Source: Gnetum montanum (taxonomy: Eukaryota > Streptophyta > Gnetopsida > Gnetales > Gnetaceae). From it: a stretch of 64,000 nt of DNA. Below are positions 10,871-21,179 of this stretch, in pieces. The position numbers and the translations under genes were made by a program. The stretch is from assembly GCA_015680685.1 (NCBI GenBank), contig MNCI01033474.1, forward strand, positions 2,766,870 to 2,830,869, in the 5' to 3' direction. Position 1 is the first letter of the stretch; each line of letters starts with the position of its first letter. The notes under the pieces are model-generated. The model made no database searches, had not been told where the DNA came from, and was given only the letters and a program-made list of their open reading frames with translations.

Positions 10871-10876
10871 CAGATG
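10871..10876 (+). promoter_or_regulatory. Putative 3' splice site at the ORF2 start (element C)
   Basis: GATTGCAG|ATGGCC: an AG acceptor immediately before the ATG at 10874. The equivalent positions are TGATTGCAG|ATG in element E (38961), GTGTGTAG|ATGGC in B (44592) and GTGTGCAG|ATGGC in A (63984). Confidence 0.5.
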
Positions 10877-13630
10877 GCCCCGAAATGTCGACAATAAGAA
10901 GGTCCTACCCAAGGTGGAAGAAAATGAGCTCGGAGAGGTGGAAGACAAGGTCCTGTCAGACAACATGTAGAACAGGAGGAGCAATAATTTAGCATTCATC
11001 AAGATGAACCTCCTATCAGACAGTTCGGGCAGGCAGAAGGAGGAGCTGCTGTTGTGCCTGAACTGGAACAACAACTCACGTTGCCCCAAGATTGTGTTCA
11101 GGCTATCCATGAGAAGTCCACATTCGCTGTGGTGATTGTGGAGTTGAAATTTGAATCATTTGTAGAGTTTGCTCCTGAGGCTGTCAAGGATCACCTCAAA
11201 GGGTCTCCCTTATGGCCTATCCTCTCTAAAAGTAGTGCCTGGTACCTAGGAGAGACATACCAATTTTGACACAATAGGAAGCAAGGCACCACTGTTAATA
11301 TTTGTGGTGTGATAGTTGACTTCTCTATACAGGCCATTTTGGAAGTGTTAAAACTTTCAAATATAGGGCCCTAGGTTGCTTGGTTATCTACTCATTTAGA
11401 CCCTAATGTGTGAAAGGATTGGTTGGAGAAGGCTTATGGCAGGGATAAAGCATTTGGTGAACTGACAATGGAAGATAAGGTTTACTTCAAAATTGGAACA
11501 TATCACCTCTTCCCCACAAAGGGCTTAAAAAGGATATTGACGTATGTAGCTAGAGGATGTGCAGTGTTGATGGGAAAGGTTAGCACTAACCTACCCCATA
11601 TATATTTTACGGAGATCCTGAGGTGGTTCAAAGAATGAAAGATAGGGAAGATGGCACTACCTTTCCCCTGTCTTATCAAAAAGCTTTGCTGACATGCTGG
11701 TATTCGGGGATACACCAATGACATCCTCCGAAAGGCCCAAACTGATTCATATGCTGAATTGCTAAAGGCACAAACTCCAGGAAAAAGCACTGCCGAAGAG
11801 CTGGGACCATAACAAGAAGAAGAATAGATGGCTAGACCCAGTCAACCTCTAGCCATGGGTCCCAACCAACAACAAGAAGTAGGGCCTAACATAGGCCAGG
11901 ATCAACTACCACCACCGTAAGACTACAAACCGTCAATGAGCCATCTTAGGGCCATCACTGAGACAGTCAGTTGTGATGACGCAAACCTCTTCCGCATCAT
12001 CAATGATGCCAAGTAGCCTATGATTTTGTTAGATCACATAAGGGGTGAAGTCTCTATTCAAATAGGAGGAGGGAAAAGTAGATGGTCACAACAGATCTCA
12101 GGAAATGCGACATCTTCCCAAGTGTAGTTAGATACTGGTGAAGGGGCCACTGTGGTGGTCATGCAACACCAGAATGCCATGGGAGCTACAAAAGTGATCA
12201 TATACCACATCAAAGAATCCTTCAATGTACCTGTTGTGCCACTGACAGATCTCTTAGGAGCACGAGATGCTCAAAATTTGGCTGGAACCTTAATGACTCC
12301 TGCGGAACATGAGGATGCACTTGATAGATTGCTTCAAACAGGGAAAGTAATGACATCCCTATTTGACATTCCTCAGGATGTAATAGCAATTCAATCAGAC
12401 CTTATTTCCACAAAGGGGAAGCTAGTCTTAACAGAAGTAAGGGTCGAGCATGCTAAAGCTAAAGTGCAGAAATTACAAGAGCAGCTCATGGCCTTACAAG
12501 AAACACAGTGGGACCCTCTATAATTTGTTCTTGCATATCAGCTATAAAAATTTAGAACCAAGCAACTAACAAAATTAATTGCAAAAAATAAGAAGGTGGT
12601 GAAAGAAAAGGAGAAGGTTGTTTGGGATGTCTCCGTAGCACAAGTGCAAACCCATGCGCATCTTAAGGCACTCAAGGCCTTACATGAAGAAAACAAGAAG
12701 CTGGTTGCTGACAATCTTCATTTGACCACTGTAGAAAAGTAAAAGGATGTTCTTGATGAACACTTTCATCAATTACAAGAACAATTCATTTGGTTCAATC
12801 GAGACGTAAGTCGTTTAGCTAGAGAAAATCGAACCCTCTTGATGGAGGAGGTATGCACCATTCATCAAAGGTCGGCAATTGAGATAAGCACAAGGCAGAA
12901 TGAGGCTAAATGACATGAAAAGCTAAAGGAGCACTTTCAGGATCAGGTGGCGATGTACAAACAAATCGTAGAGAAGGAGATCCATATGGCCAAGGCCCAA
13001 ATCAACACTATTAATTCTCAACACACTGATTGGCGAGCCATATTGGACACATATGCCTTCACCCACTAAGCAGAAGTTAAGAACTGGGACCTACAGATTC
13101 AAGGCTTGACAGAATACATGGAATTGGTAAACCTGAGATATGCCAACCTTTCTATGTTAACAGCAGGGCACCCGAGGTCAGAGCTCGAGTAGCAGGTAGC
13201 AACCACCCACATCAAATACGAAGCAGAATTTGCAAAATGCAAGAAGCTATTAGAAAAACTAGATGTTGCAAATTCTGAACTTGAGGTAGTAAAAGCTAGC
13301 TACTAGGGATAGAAAGATGTCACAACTAACTTGGATCGACGGCTAACGGACCTTCACGAATACAAGAACAAATCCAAAGCCTATGAGGAGGAATGATGGG
13401 TGTTTGTCGCTTGGTATGTCAAGGCCAACCAAATGTTCCCACAACTACCCTGTCCATGGGAGGTGCCGACTCTGTCAAACATTGGAACACTAGCATGGGT
13501 GGCATAGGACCCTCGAACTGAAGAGGAGAAGCTCTAGGTGATACTTCAACACCATCAAGCCTCAAAGCCTAGAACACAAGACAAAGGGAAGGCACCAATG
13601 GAGGAGCCACTACCACCAAGAACTACATGA
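10874..13630 (+). pseudogene. Element C ORF2: long coiled-coil protein in env-like position
   Basis: A single frame of about 919 codons runs from ATG 10874 to TGA near 13628. I count about 24 internal stops but no frameshift. The start is MAPKCRQ and a Gly/Arg/Gln-rich N-terminus. A globular part (about residues 55-300) includes SPLWPILSKSSAWYLGETY, ELTMEDKVYFKIGTYHLF and ILRWFKE. A Pro/Gln linker and a long Lys/Glu/Leu-rich coiled coil (about residues 440-860: KVQKLQEQLMAL, KKVVKEKEKVV, LHEENKKLVADN) follow, with a Pro/Lys C-terminus (KGKAPMEEPLPP). No signal peptide or membrane segment is evident, so despite its position it does not look like an envelope protein. Function unknown. Element E carries a homologue split by element B. 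Confidence 0.75.
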
Positions 13631-13797
13631 GTTCCAAATTTCTGTAGTTGTAGCATATTCTATGTGTTGTATCTTTGTTTTTTTTTCTTCCCACACTATG
13701 ACATCATCCCATTTCTTTTTCCACCTAATAATCCCATACCTATCCACTATGTAATCACTGTAACTTAAGGACGAGTTTTTATTCAGTCGTGGAGGTA

Positions 13798-14626
13798 TGA
13801 TGGGATGCGATATCGCATCCCCTGTGATATCACATATGCGATATCATCTCTTCCCCTGTGATATCGCATACGCGATACCGTAGTCTGCCACAATGTCTAT
13901 AAATAATAAGTAGCTCTCCCTTGTGTCATAACATAGGTTCGATTGTAGTGAAACTCTGGCAGTTTGATCCCTCCAGAGATAGATTATTTTCCAGTGTCTG
14001 CCTGTAGTGTGGTGAATGTAATTGTACAGCATCCTTTATTCGAGTGTGACGTACTTGAACACACACATGACCAAAAATAAAGATTGATATTACTTCATCA
14101 TTGCAACATTCACTTAGTTTAATTATTTATTTATTTAATTTTTATTTACTACTTTCCTAATTAGTCTCTCTCACCCTTAAAATCTTAGAATGCAGAATGA
14201 GTACGACTTAATTAGAAGTATTTAAGTGTGACTACTTGGTAGCCCAGTGGCATACCTAGGATCTGTGCTTGGTAATCCCAGTGGTAGTCGTGCACGAAGT
14301 CCAAGATGTGTACAGATGATTAAGGAATGGATGCTCATCGCACTTAGGCTAGATTAGATTCTTTTACCCTTTCTATCTTAGCTTAGATAATATTACTTTC
14401 CATTGCCTTCAGGAGTAGCATTAGATTAGGAACACATCATAAACCTCACTCTAGACTAAACCATACGTGACAAAGCTAATACTAATCCATGTGGGAAGAC
14501 AAGGAACTGTGACCTAAGGCTAACTATCTAGGTGCCACAACTAGTCTGTCTATAGAGTTTGACCGAATCATGTGTGAAAATGCTCACATTCGTATGGTTG
14601 AGTGTAGGGGTATCTTGCCACTCATT
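13798..14626 (+). repeat. 3' LTR of element C
   Basis: It starts TGATGGG directly after the PPT-like GGAGGTA, has five GATATC-type units (13806-13880), TATAAATA at about 13908, an AATAAAG signal near 14086, TTGGTAATCCCAG repeats near 14236-14285 and the conserved tail CATTCGTATGGTTGAGTG. It ends CACTCATTA (CATCA in other copies). Length is about 829 bp. Confidence 0.85.
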
Positions 14627-14810
14627 AATGAGGGTATCCTCATGACATGAACCTAAAAGTGGTATAGTAACATTAGCTGAGGTGTAAGGTCCTAAAAAGC
14701 AATAACTAAAGTTTACCATCAACATGAGCAATTTCAACAACCAAGCAAAGCAATAGAACACTCAAAGTTATAGCCATAAAAACACTAGAAGCTATAGCCT
14801 TTACATTTAC

Positions 14811-15078
14811 CTTTTCTTTTATTCTTCGGTGTGGAGGTCTTGGCTAAAAGGGTCTAATCCATGCTATCGGCATCTACCCATCAGCTATGCTTTGTCCCAT
14901 CATCCTTACACTTCTTGTATACATGGTTAAACCTAGTGACATATTCATCAAAGTTTCCTATTAACCATTAATACATAATAGTTTTGATTTGAAGACTCTT
15001 GATGAATTTTTCCAAGCAATTTGAGCCACTACCATGATTTGATCATTGATGATCAAACTCAAATCATTGACCTTGTAC
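14811..15078 (-). pseudogene. Internal exon of the minus-strand gene
   Basis: It is flanked by TTCTTGCAG (acceptor at 15079-15080) and AAAAG|GTAAAT (donor at 14810-14805). It reads YKVNDLSLIINDQIM and WKNSSRVFKSKLL in one frame, then IGNFDEYVTRFNHVYKKC and a basic KNKRKG end in another, so one frame change is needed. Element C begins to the left, in or beside the next intron. Confidence 0.55.
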
Positions 15079-15169
15079 CTGCAAGAAGTTGTAAAACTAA
15101 TGAAGTTAGGAAAGCTAGTCAAGAAAAAAACATAAAATTATTACAATAACCATTTTTATCCCTATAGAT

Positions 15170-15600
15170 GATACATGATGCCAAGTAAATTCTGGAATAA
15201 TGTGTGGGCTCTATGTGCCATCATTAGAGTATTGTCAGTATTATACTAACTATACTCTAGCATTGTCTAGATCTCTATAAAGTAATGTGGGATTATAGCA
15301 TTTGTTGGTCCCCCTACAGTCTTAAAAAGTAGCTTGTCAGTAATGAATCTCATAATCAAGATAGATGACCAAGGCAATAGGGTCTCCACATTAACCCTAG
15401 CTACATTTGTGGACAAGTGTGACCATAGCATCACACTGAAGTTCCTAAGGAGATAAGCAAAAAAGTCCCTTTCCCTAAGTCAGAACCACAATGAGAGTTC
15501 CCAAAAGACATGTCATGTGGTGGGGTGTTGGTCTTGGGATGACTAATGTAGCATAGGATACCAACCAACTACACTATGATGAAGACAGTCCTCAAAATGA
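15170..15600 (-). pseudogene. Globular-domain exon of the minus-strand gene
   Basis: A nearly open frame reads FFAYLLRNFSVMLWSHLSTN, VETLLPWSSILIMRFITDKL, TVGGPTNAIIPHYFIEI and HTLFQNLLGIMYHL, with two stops. The hydrophobic, aromatic-rich pattern is reminiscent of the globular part of ORF2 in element C. Exact splice sites are not clear. Confidence 0.5.
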
Positions 15601-17541
15601 CCTTTCATGAAGCAAAGTAAAAAAAAAAAAACACTTATGACCTATTAAAGTTACTTAGCAAATTTAGACAAAACATCTAGTATAAGGTGAAGTTAGCCTT
15701 TATAAAAATCTCTAAGGTGTTTTTCTAAATTAGTCTAAGAAATTCACAAGAAAATAGTATTATAATATTTTTTAACTCTTACATTATGGAAACACTTGGC
15801 AAATTTAGATGAAACATCTAGTCAGAGGTGAAATTAGCCCATGCAAAAAGCTCTAAGCTATTTTATGTAAATTAGCTTAAGCAATTCCGTGAAAGCATTG
15901 TTACCATATTTTATAGCCTTTATAGCCAAACTTTTATAGCCCAAAACTAATTCTTAGTCTAAATTGTGCATAAATTTCCAAAGAAAAACATGCAAATTAT
16001 GCATAATTAAAAAAAAAGCATCTAAGTTATGCATAAATTTGGAAAAAACATGCAAGTTATGTATAAATATAGAAAACAGCATCTAAATTATGCATAAATT
16101 TAGAAAAAGAAAGCATAAGTTTAGAAAAAGTGTCTTAATTATGCAAAGCATGCATAAATTCGAAAACAAAAAACATCTAAACTATGCACAAATTTAGAAA
16201 AAGCATCATAAACTTAGAAACAACCATGTAGCCATAGTAAAAGCTTTCTAAAAATACAAAAACCTTTTACTCTTCTTTAAAAACAAAATTAGTCATTCGT
16301 TTTACATGTTAAAAAAACAAAAACATAAGTTATATGTATCAACCACTTCCATTTGTAAATTGGTAATGTGCTATGACCATAATTTTACCTTGTTCACATA
16401 ACCATAGCCAAAAAATTCATCAAAAATTTGTTTATGCTCTAATTTCATTAATTCTACCACAAAATGAATTTTTATATTATGAACCTTATAGCCATGACCA
16501 TTAAAAAAAAGTATAGCCATATATCCATAAAACATGAAAAAATTTAGCCAAAACTGTAGTCGTCAACATTTACCCCTTTTCGCGCAAGGTTGGTAAAGAA
16601 TTTGCCAAAAATTCGTTTGAGCTCCAAACAAAGTGATTTCACCACCATTTGAAAGCTCAAATTGATCCCTACACAAGAATCCTTAGAAAAAAATTCAAAT
16701 TTATTGCCGTTTATGTAGAAAAAATTTGTCAATTTGGATAATAATCTGAAAATGGCACAACCATCTGCATTACACATGCTTAGTAAAAAAATCATTAAAC
16801 ATTCATTTTAAGTCCAATTAGAGTGATTCTACTCCATTGAAAAGCTGAAGCCAAACCCTACTCAACCATAAACTAGAAAATAGCAAAACCCTTATCATTT
16901 CCTTACAAAAGCTTTGCAAAATATCATGAAATTACAAAAGTAGCACAAACAACCTAATTGTGCAATGTTAAAAATATAGCCATAACTTCATTGTTATGAA
17001 TTCAAATTAAATGAGACAAAATCTATTAGAAAGCCTAAAGGAAGGGCTACAAACCCATGATCTTCAATTTTACAAATGTGTAGCCATTCGACAAAGAAAA
17101 AATACACAAGTTTGCTTGCTTTTTCATATCAAAACTTCAAAAACCTCAAAACCTACATTTCATATAGCCATGGAAACAGTCGAAATAGTAAAAACCATTG
17201 AAACCTATTAAAATTTATACCAAAATAATGGGGTAAGATTTTTTTAAAATTTTATTTTAACAAATCCTAAGACCTAGATCTGAAAAAACGACCACACCCC
17301 AAAATTTTAGAAAAAAAGCATGAAACATCAAGCCCTATTTTCAAAATCGAATCTACAAAAGCTAGAGTAATGAAAAGACCATGAATCCATGTGGAAATAG
17401 CGAGAATAGATGGTGGCACTTTATCATAATTATATTTTAATCCCTCCACTAGATTAGATCTTTAAAAATGGCTTCAACACATGGGAAACAAAACTAGAAA
17501 AACCATAGAAAACAAAGGAAAAAATAGGTGGAACTACATAC
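15601..17541 (-). other. Long AT-rich intron-like stretch of the minus-strand gene
   Basis: It is mostly AT-rich DNA with many A runs and no convincing exon. Isolated open stretches (for example 16544-16795 minus) have no recognisable motif. It contains the tandem repeat at 15955-16215. Confidence 0.4.
15955..16215. repeat. Tandem repeat, units near 30-40 bp
   Basis: Degenerate units contain TTATGCATAAATTTAGAAAA joined by GCATCTAA or CATGCAA; about seven copies are visible. It lies in an intron-like part of the minus-strand gene. Confidence 0.7.
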
Positions 17542-17669
17542 TTGGGAGTAGCAACAGAAGAAGCCTAGATGGAGATGGGCCTAGGTTCTTCTTCTAGCTC
17601 CCAAGCACATTCATCCACCTTCTAGATCATTGGGTTCTAGCTCTTTCCCCCTCATTGCTTTGGTGCCAT
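17542..17669 (-). pseudogene. First exon of the minus-strand gene
   Basis: ATG at 17669 reads MAPKQ, stop, GGKS, then VDECAWELEEEPRPISI and ASSVATPK, ending at a good donor AAG|GTATGT (17541-17536). Four stops interrupt it. The MAPK start with Gly/Lys-rich continuation resembles the start of ORF2 in element C. It is the most upstream coding block I can identify. Confidence 0.5.
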
Positions 17670-17889
17670 GACAAGATCAATGCTAGAAATGACTAAAAAC
17701 TGATAAGGATGGGAGATCAACGCTAGCTATGAGGAAGATGGAAAGCTTCCACACTGAAAATTGGTTTCTTCTACCACAAGAACCTCTACCAAATCTCTCC
17801 TACAATGCATTGTTAATGTAGAATGATAATTGTGATCAAAACTTGCAAAATTTGACACATAAAACTCATCTAAAACCTAAATTCACACC

Positions 17890-18240
17890 TTGAAACCCCA
17901 CCTACTAATTCAGTGCACCATAACTTGAAGTGCACTAAAGTTCAAAAGCAGGAAAGTCTAGCTCACATTGGTTTTGGGTGGGAAACAACTTCACCTTTTA
18001 AAATTTTAAATTTTTGGATTGTGGGCCCCACCTTGTTCCTTCTCTCTTAACCAAAAATTGCATCAACACTAATCTTTTCCTAATTTTGACACTTAAATCC
18101 TTATGGAAATCCTAATCCCCATGCATCCATGTTGGGGATACCATGCCCAATGTGGAAACATGCCTTCTAGTTTGAAAAGCCATTAAAATACAACTATTTT
18201 ACTATTTTAAGCAACCAAAATCTACCTTTTTCAACCCTAG
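17890..18240. repeat. Outlying units of the 180-bp repeat array
   Basis: It contains the array signature near 18128-18166 (CATCCATGTTGGGGATACC, then CCAATGTGGAAACATG). It probably belonged to the array at 21180-23960 before the insertion of the block at 18480-20960. Confidence 0.5.
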
Positions 18241-18619
18241 GTTCCCAAAAGTGGGTGAAACATGAACGAAGCTAGATACTGTTGGCATATTTGGCCATTC
18301 CATGGAATAGGATTTATAAGGTTATGGTGTTTTTTGAAAAATTTAAAAGAGATTTTTGAGATTTTGTGTCTTCCCCAAGCTTTTGCTGATTGGTTCACAT
18401 CCACTAAGACATGGTTGAATGTCCAAAAAGGGCCTTGTTCAACTTGCATCCTTGAATCAACCAAAGGTTGGAGTCTACTGTTTTGCGTCGGAGAAAAATA
18501 AAATCAAAAAACATACCATCGACTTTAAAAAAAAGGGGAAAAATTGAACATTAAACCAAGGTAAGGAGACCGCGCTGCACAGTCGCTGCCACTGAGAATT
18601 ATGAGGTCGGTCCAGAGAG

Positions 18620-18964
18620 ATGGATGCACAGAACAATGGTGGCAGTAGCAGCAACGTCATTAGCAAGAGAAGGAGAGCACACCCACGGAGACTGAGGATG
18701 ATCATTCGGAGTAGCCACAACGCATTCGAGCCATTTACGGTTGCCTACAAGACAACAGTGTTCTCGGACACTGTGCAAAGGTTTAGGCTATGGAGGCTCA
18801 CTGTGAGCAGCTGCTGTGCGTCCATACTCCTTCCCATGACCTGTTTGACATATTTTCATCATTCTTTGATGGAAATCTGTTTGGAGGTAGCAGCGAAAAG
18901 GGGCATTCAAGATAGCGCAGAGGGGAAGATCTTATGCATTTTTTTGCAGGTTTCTCTACAATAG
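18620..18964 (+). other. Open frame in the CpG-rich block, unknown
   Basis: ATG 18620 opens a 114-codon frame (MDAQNNGGSSSNVISKRRRA...) with a Ser/Asn/Gly-rich then Arg-rich N-terminus. An overlapping frame from about 18791 reads MEAHCEQLLCVHTPSHDLFD and is 42 codons long. Only one can be real, and neither matches a family I know. High CpG and absence of stops set the region apart from the decayed transposons. It may be a first exon of a host gene. Confidence 0.3.
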
Positions 18965-19060
18965 TTTAATCAAGAAGCTGTCTCTCTCCCGAAATGTGAT
19001 CTATCCTAAATACAGAGGCAAGGGATCAAAATTGGGCATGACTACAAAATGCCTTGGATA

Positions 19061-19545
19061 TCAACGATTCAGCAGCATCAGCACAACCCACGGTCGTGGC
19101 ATCGGCCACGAGGGTTGCCCAGATCTGGCAGATCTAGCAGGAAGCGCGGACGGCCGGCGAGCAAAAGCAAGCGAAGGCTGCGATGGTAGCACCAATACAA
19201 CATGCAATTGCGGCATGTATGGAAAACCCCCAAATTTGAACCTGCGTTTTTCTGTGTTTTGTCCCGCGTGTCTACAGTTGCACTGCGGAAAATAAAGAAC
19301 AGAGAATAACAGGCAAAAAAAAAATAACAAATAGAACACAGCAACAAATCGGCGATAAGCATGCCCAATGTTAACACCTTTGATGCAACAATGTTCCCTA
19401 TACAGTGGCTGAGCCTTCTCATGCGCGGCAGTTGCTGGTAATGATTTTTGGTATGATGAATCAGTTGCAGGATCGGTGGCTTCACCTTCGGTTTCATATT
19501 CCAGGACATTCCGAATTTTAGCTACAATTATCGGGATGCAAGAGA
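19061..19545 (-). other. Minus-strand open frame in the CpG-rich block, unknown
   Basis: An open frame with no stop from about 19545 to 19061 reads VAKIRNVLEYETEGEATD, then SYQKSLPATAAHEKAQPLYR. A very hydrophobic part follows (VAVFYLLFFFCLLFSVLYF), which is probably a T-rich intron read through rather than a membrane segment. The first part has the character of genuine exon sequence; a TTGTAG acceptor lies just upstream at about 19520. On the plus strand over 19120-19190 another frame reads RKRGRPASKSKRR, AT-hook-like. I cannot decide which strand was coding. Confidence 0.3.
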
Positions 19546-21179
19546 AAATTTAGTTAACTACCAATACCACCAATAAGGTGGAGGTTATATTATATTTCTA
19601 TGTTAAGCTTAGTGGCACTTGGAATTCAAAATTTTAAGTTAGATTTTATGTATCCTTCTTAACTTCCTAAATCACATAATTTTCTCCTAGCTTATTGGAC
19701 AAGTAATCCTCTGATTGGTTAGTCAAATTACTTAAGAGAGAAGATAGGGGAGATATTTTTGAAATATTTTTGGGATATTTTTCCTAGGAAGAGGAGAATC
19801 TCATTTTTTGGGAAGTCTTATACACCACTTAAAAGACTTGACATCTCATTTAGAAGAGGCAAAATTAAAAAGATATATATATGTATGAAGTAAGTTGCCA
19901 CTATAGCTTATATTCCTATGTATTTTAGAAATTATATTTTAATAATATTGTAACCACCACCAAGGCCACTTGTCACNGGGGAGGAGGTCTCACATCATAA
20001 TTGGAAGATTTGTAAAGAAGATTGTTTGCAAGATGGCTTGCTAGAATAAAGATTTCAGCCTCTTTGTCATGGTCCTGTGAGTTATGCATTTCATTTTTTG
20101 TTTTGTTTAAATTGCTTAGCTAGTGGTTTAGATAGTATCATCCTTGGCAAGTAATTTTGGGATTTTTAGATTTCTCTTATTGTTCTTGTTGCCCGATAGA
20201 ATTTTCTATTAAAATTTTGCCATAGAAGCGCTTGTGTTTAAAAGCCTTGAGAGCATTTTAGTAGTAAATTTTGTTATTGTGCAACGTGTGGGAACTGCTA
20301 TTGGGATTGTTGTAAGAGAGCCTCTGTTTGTAGTCACGCCGTTGAACAATATAGTAGTCGAGAGGGTTCAAAGAATCTTTGGTATTTTGATGGGACCAGA
20401 ATAGCTTCTTTTTATCTTTAAAGTGAATTCTCGTGGTATTTCAATCAGAAATTGTCAAGTCTTTTAAAGGTTCTGTTTAAATGCAATCATTGACATCTAT
20501 TATCTAGCCAAAATAGAGTCTCGTACGTGGTAGTTTACGCAGCAATTTTTGGTAGCATAGTAGGATTGTCTTGAAGATATTGCTTGTTTGAACCTTGGAA
20601 GTTTGAACAATTTCGTAGATATTGAATTTGGGATAGATTTATTGTGAAGTGTTTACTCGTGTCATTTTTCCTTGTTTAAATATTTGAGGTCTACACAAAT
20701 CTGCTTTCTTTTCTTTTCTGCTTATTTCCATCGAATCTTACTCTATTTCTAGTTTTCTTGTGGAACTATCTCTTTCTCTGGGGAAAATTAGGAGTAGATT
20801 GCGGAGTTGTGCTCAAATGTTTTTGCAAAATTTTATTTGTTACAAGTAGGTATTATAAAGACCGCATTGACTAGGCAGTTGAACAAAATAGAAAATTTTC
20901 AAGAACTCACAATACTTGGCAAAGTTGGCTGAATCTCTTTAAAGTAAGTCATTTGTAGTTCGCACACAAACGAAATTGTCACATTTTACACAACCACACG
21001 CCGCAACAGCACACACACATACTCACATTAACTACTGAGTTTATTTGGAGGTATCTGGGCCTTGGTGTAGCCAGAGACCAGCAGGCACCTAAATCCTGTT
21101 CGAGGACACTCGTTGGCGGTCGCGTCCCAAATGGTCGCCAACAGATACCATGGGTTTCCACACTAGGGAAACAATGCCC

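Larger units (their letters stand above)
6760..14626 (+). mobile_element. Element C: Athila-like, pol-less, 5' LTR truncated
   Basis: It comprises a 53-bp remnant of the 5' LTR (6761-6813), a primer-binding site (6815-6832), gag (6954-8930), a long leader (8935-10870), ORF2 (10874-13630), PPT-like GTCGTGGAGGTA and a complete 3' LTR (13798-14626). Protease, RT, RNase H and integrase are absent: gag passes directly into the leader that follows integrase in elements A and B. It is inserted antisense to the minus-strand gene of element D. The 5' end is rearranged, so no target duplication can be read. Confidence 0.8.
4875..17669 (-). pseudogene. Minus-strand multi-exon gene-like sequence carried inside element D
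   Basis: Coding-looking blocks on the minus strand are separated by short introns with plausible GT-AG ends. Exon 1 starts at ATG 17669 (MAPKQ..GGKS), and the last exon ends with a stop at 4875. Several exons contain in-frame stops or frame changes, so it is a pseudogene. The product would have a basic N-terminus, a globular part (15170-15600), and a long charged, Trp-rich helical region with coiled-coil character (5312-5860) ahead of an acidic, Pro-rich C-terminus. I do not recognise a family. Antisense reading frames are known in Tat elements (for example Grande), but this exon count is unusual. Element C is inserted in its middle (about 6760-14626). The MAPK-type start and layout resemble ORF2 of element C (10874-13630); homology is not shown. 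Confidence 0.6.
18480..20960. other. Inserted block of foreign composition (gene fragment plus AT-rich part)
   Basis: The first kilobase (18541-19545) is rich in GC and CpG, unlike everything around it; the rest (19560-20960) is AT-rich with T-rich runs and one N at 19977. It splits the 180-bp array. No terminal repeats or target duplication are evident, so the mechanism of arrival is unknown. It could be a captured host gene fragment or a nested element that I cannot classify. Confidence 0.5.

Noticed and set aside
10874-13630. Reading the internal stops of ORF2 as reassigned or read-through codons
   Set aside because: TAA, TAG and TGA all occur, at positions without a shared context, and pol copies show the same stops replacing Trp and Gln; decay is the simpler explanation.
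18475-18720. Minus-strand hydrophobic frame resembling a membrane protein
   Set aside because: It is opposite a better-looking frame, Leu/Ser-rich from antisense composition, and has no supporting signal.
19078-19509. 143-codon minus-strand frame from ATG 19509
   Set aside because: It overlaps a neighbouring frame on the same strand with more exon-like sequence (VLEYETEGEATD); both contain a T-rich, intron-like stretch.
21085-21170. Inverted repeat GTTGGCG...CGCCAAC near 21109-21155, possible primer-site or hairpin
   Set aside because: Only seven-base perfect arms; no adjacent LTR end could be identified.
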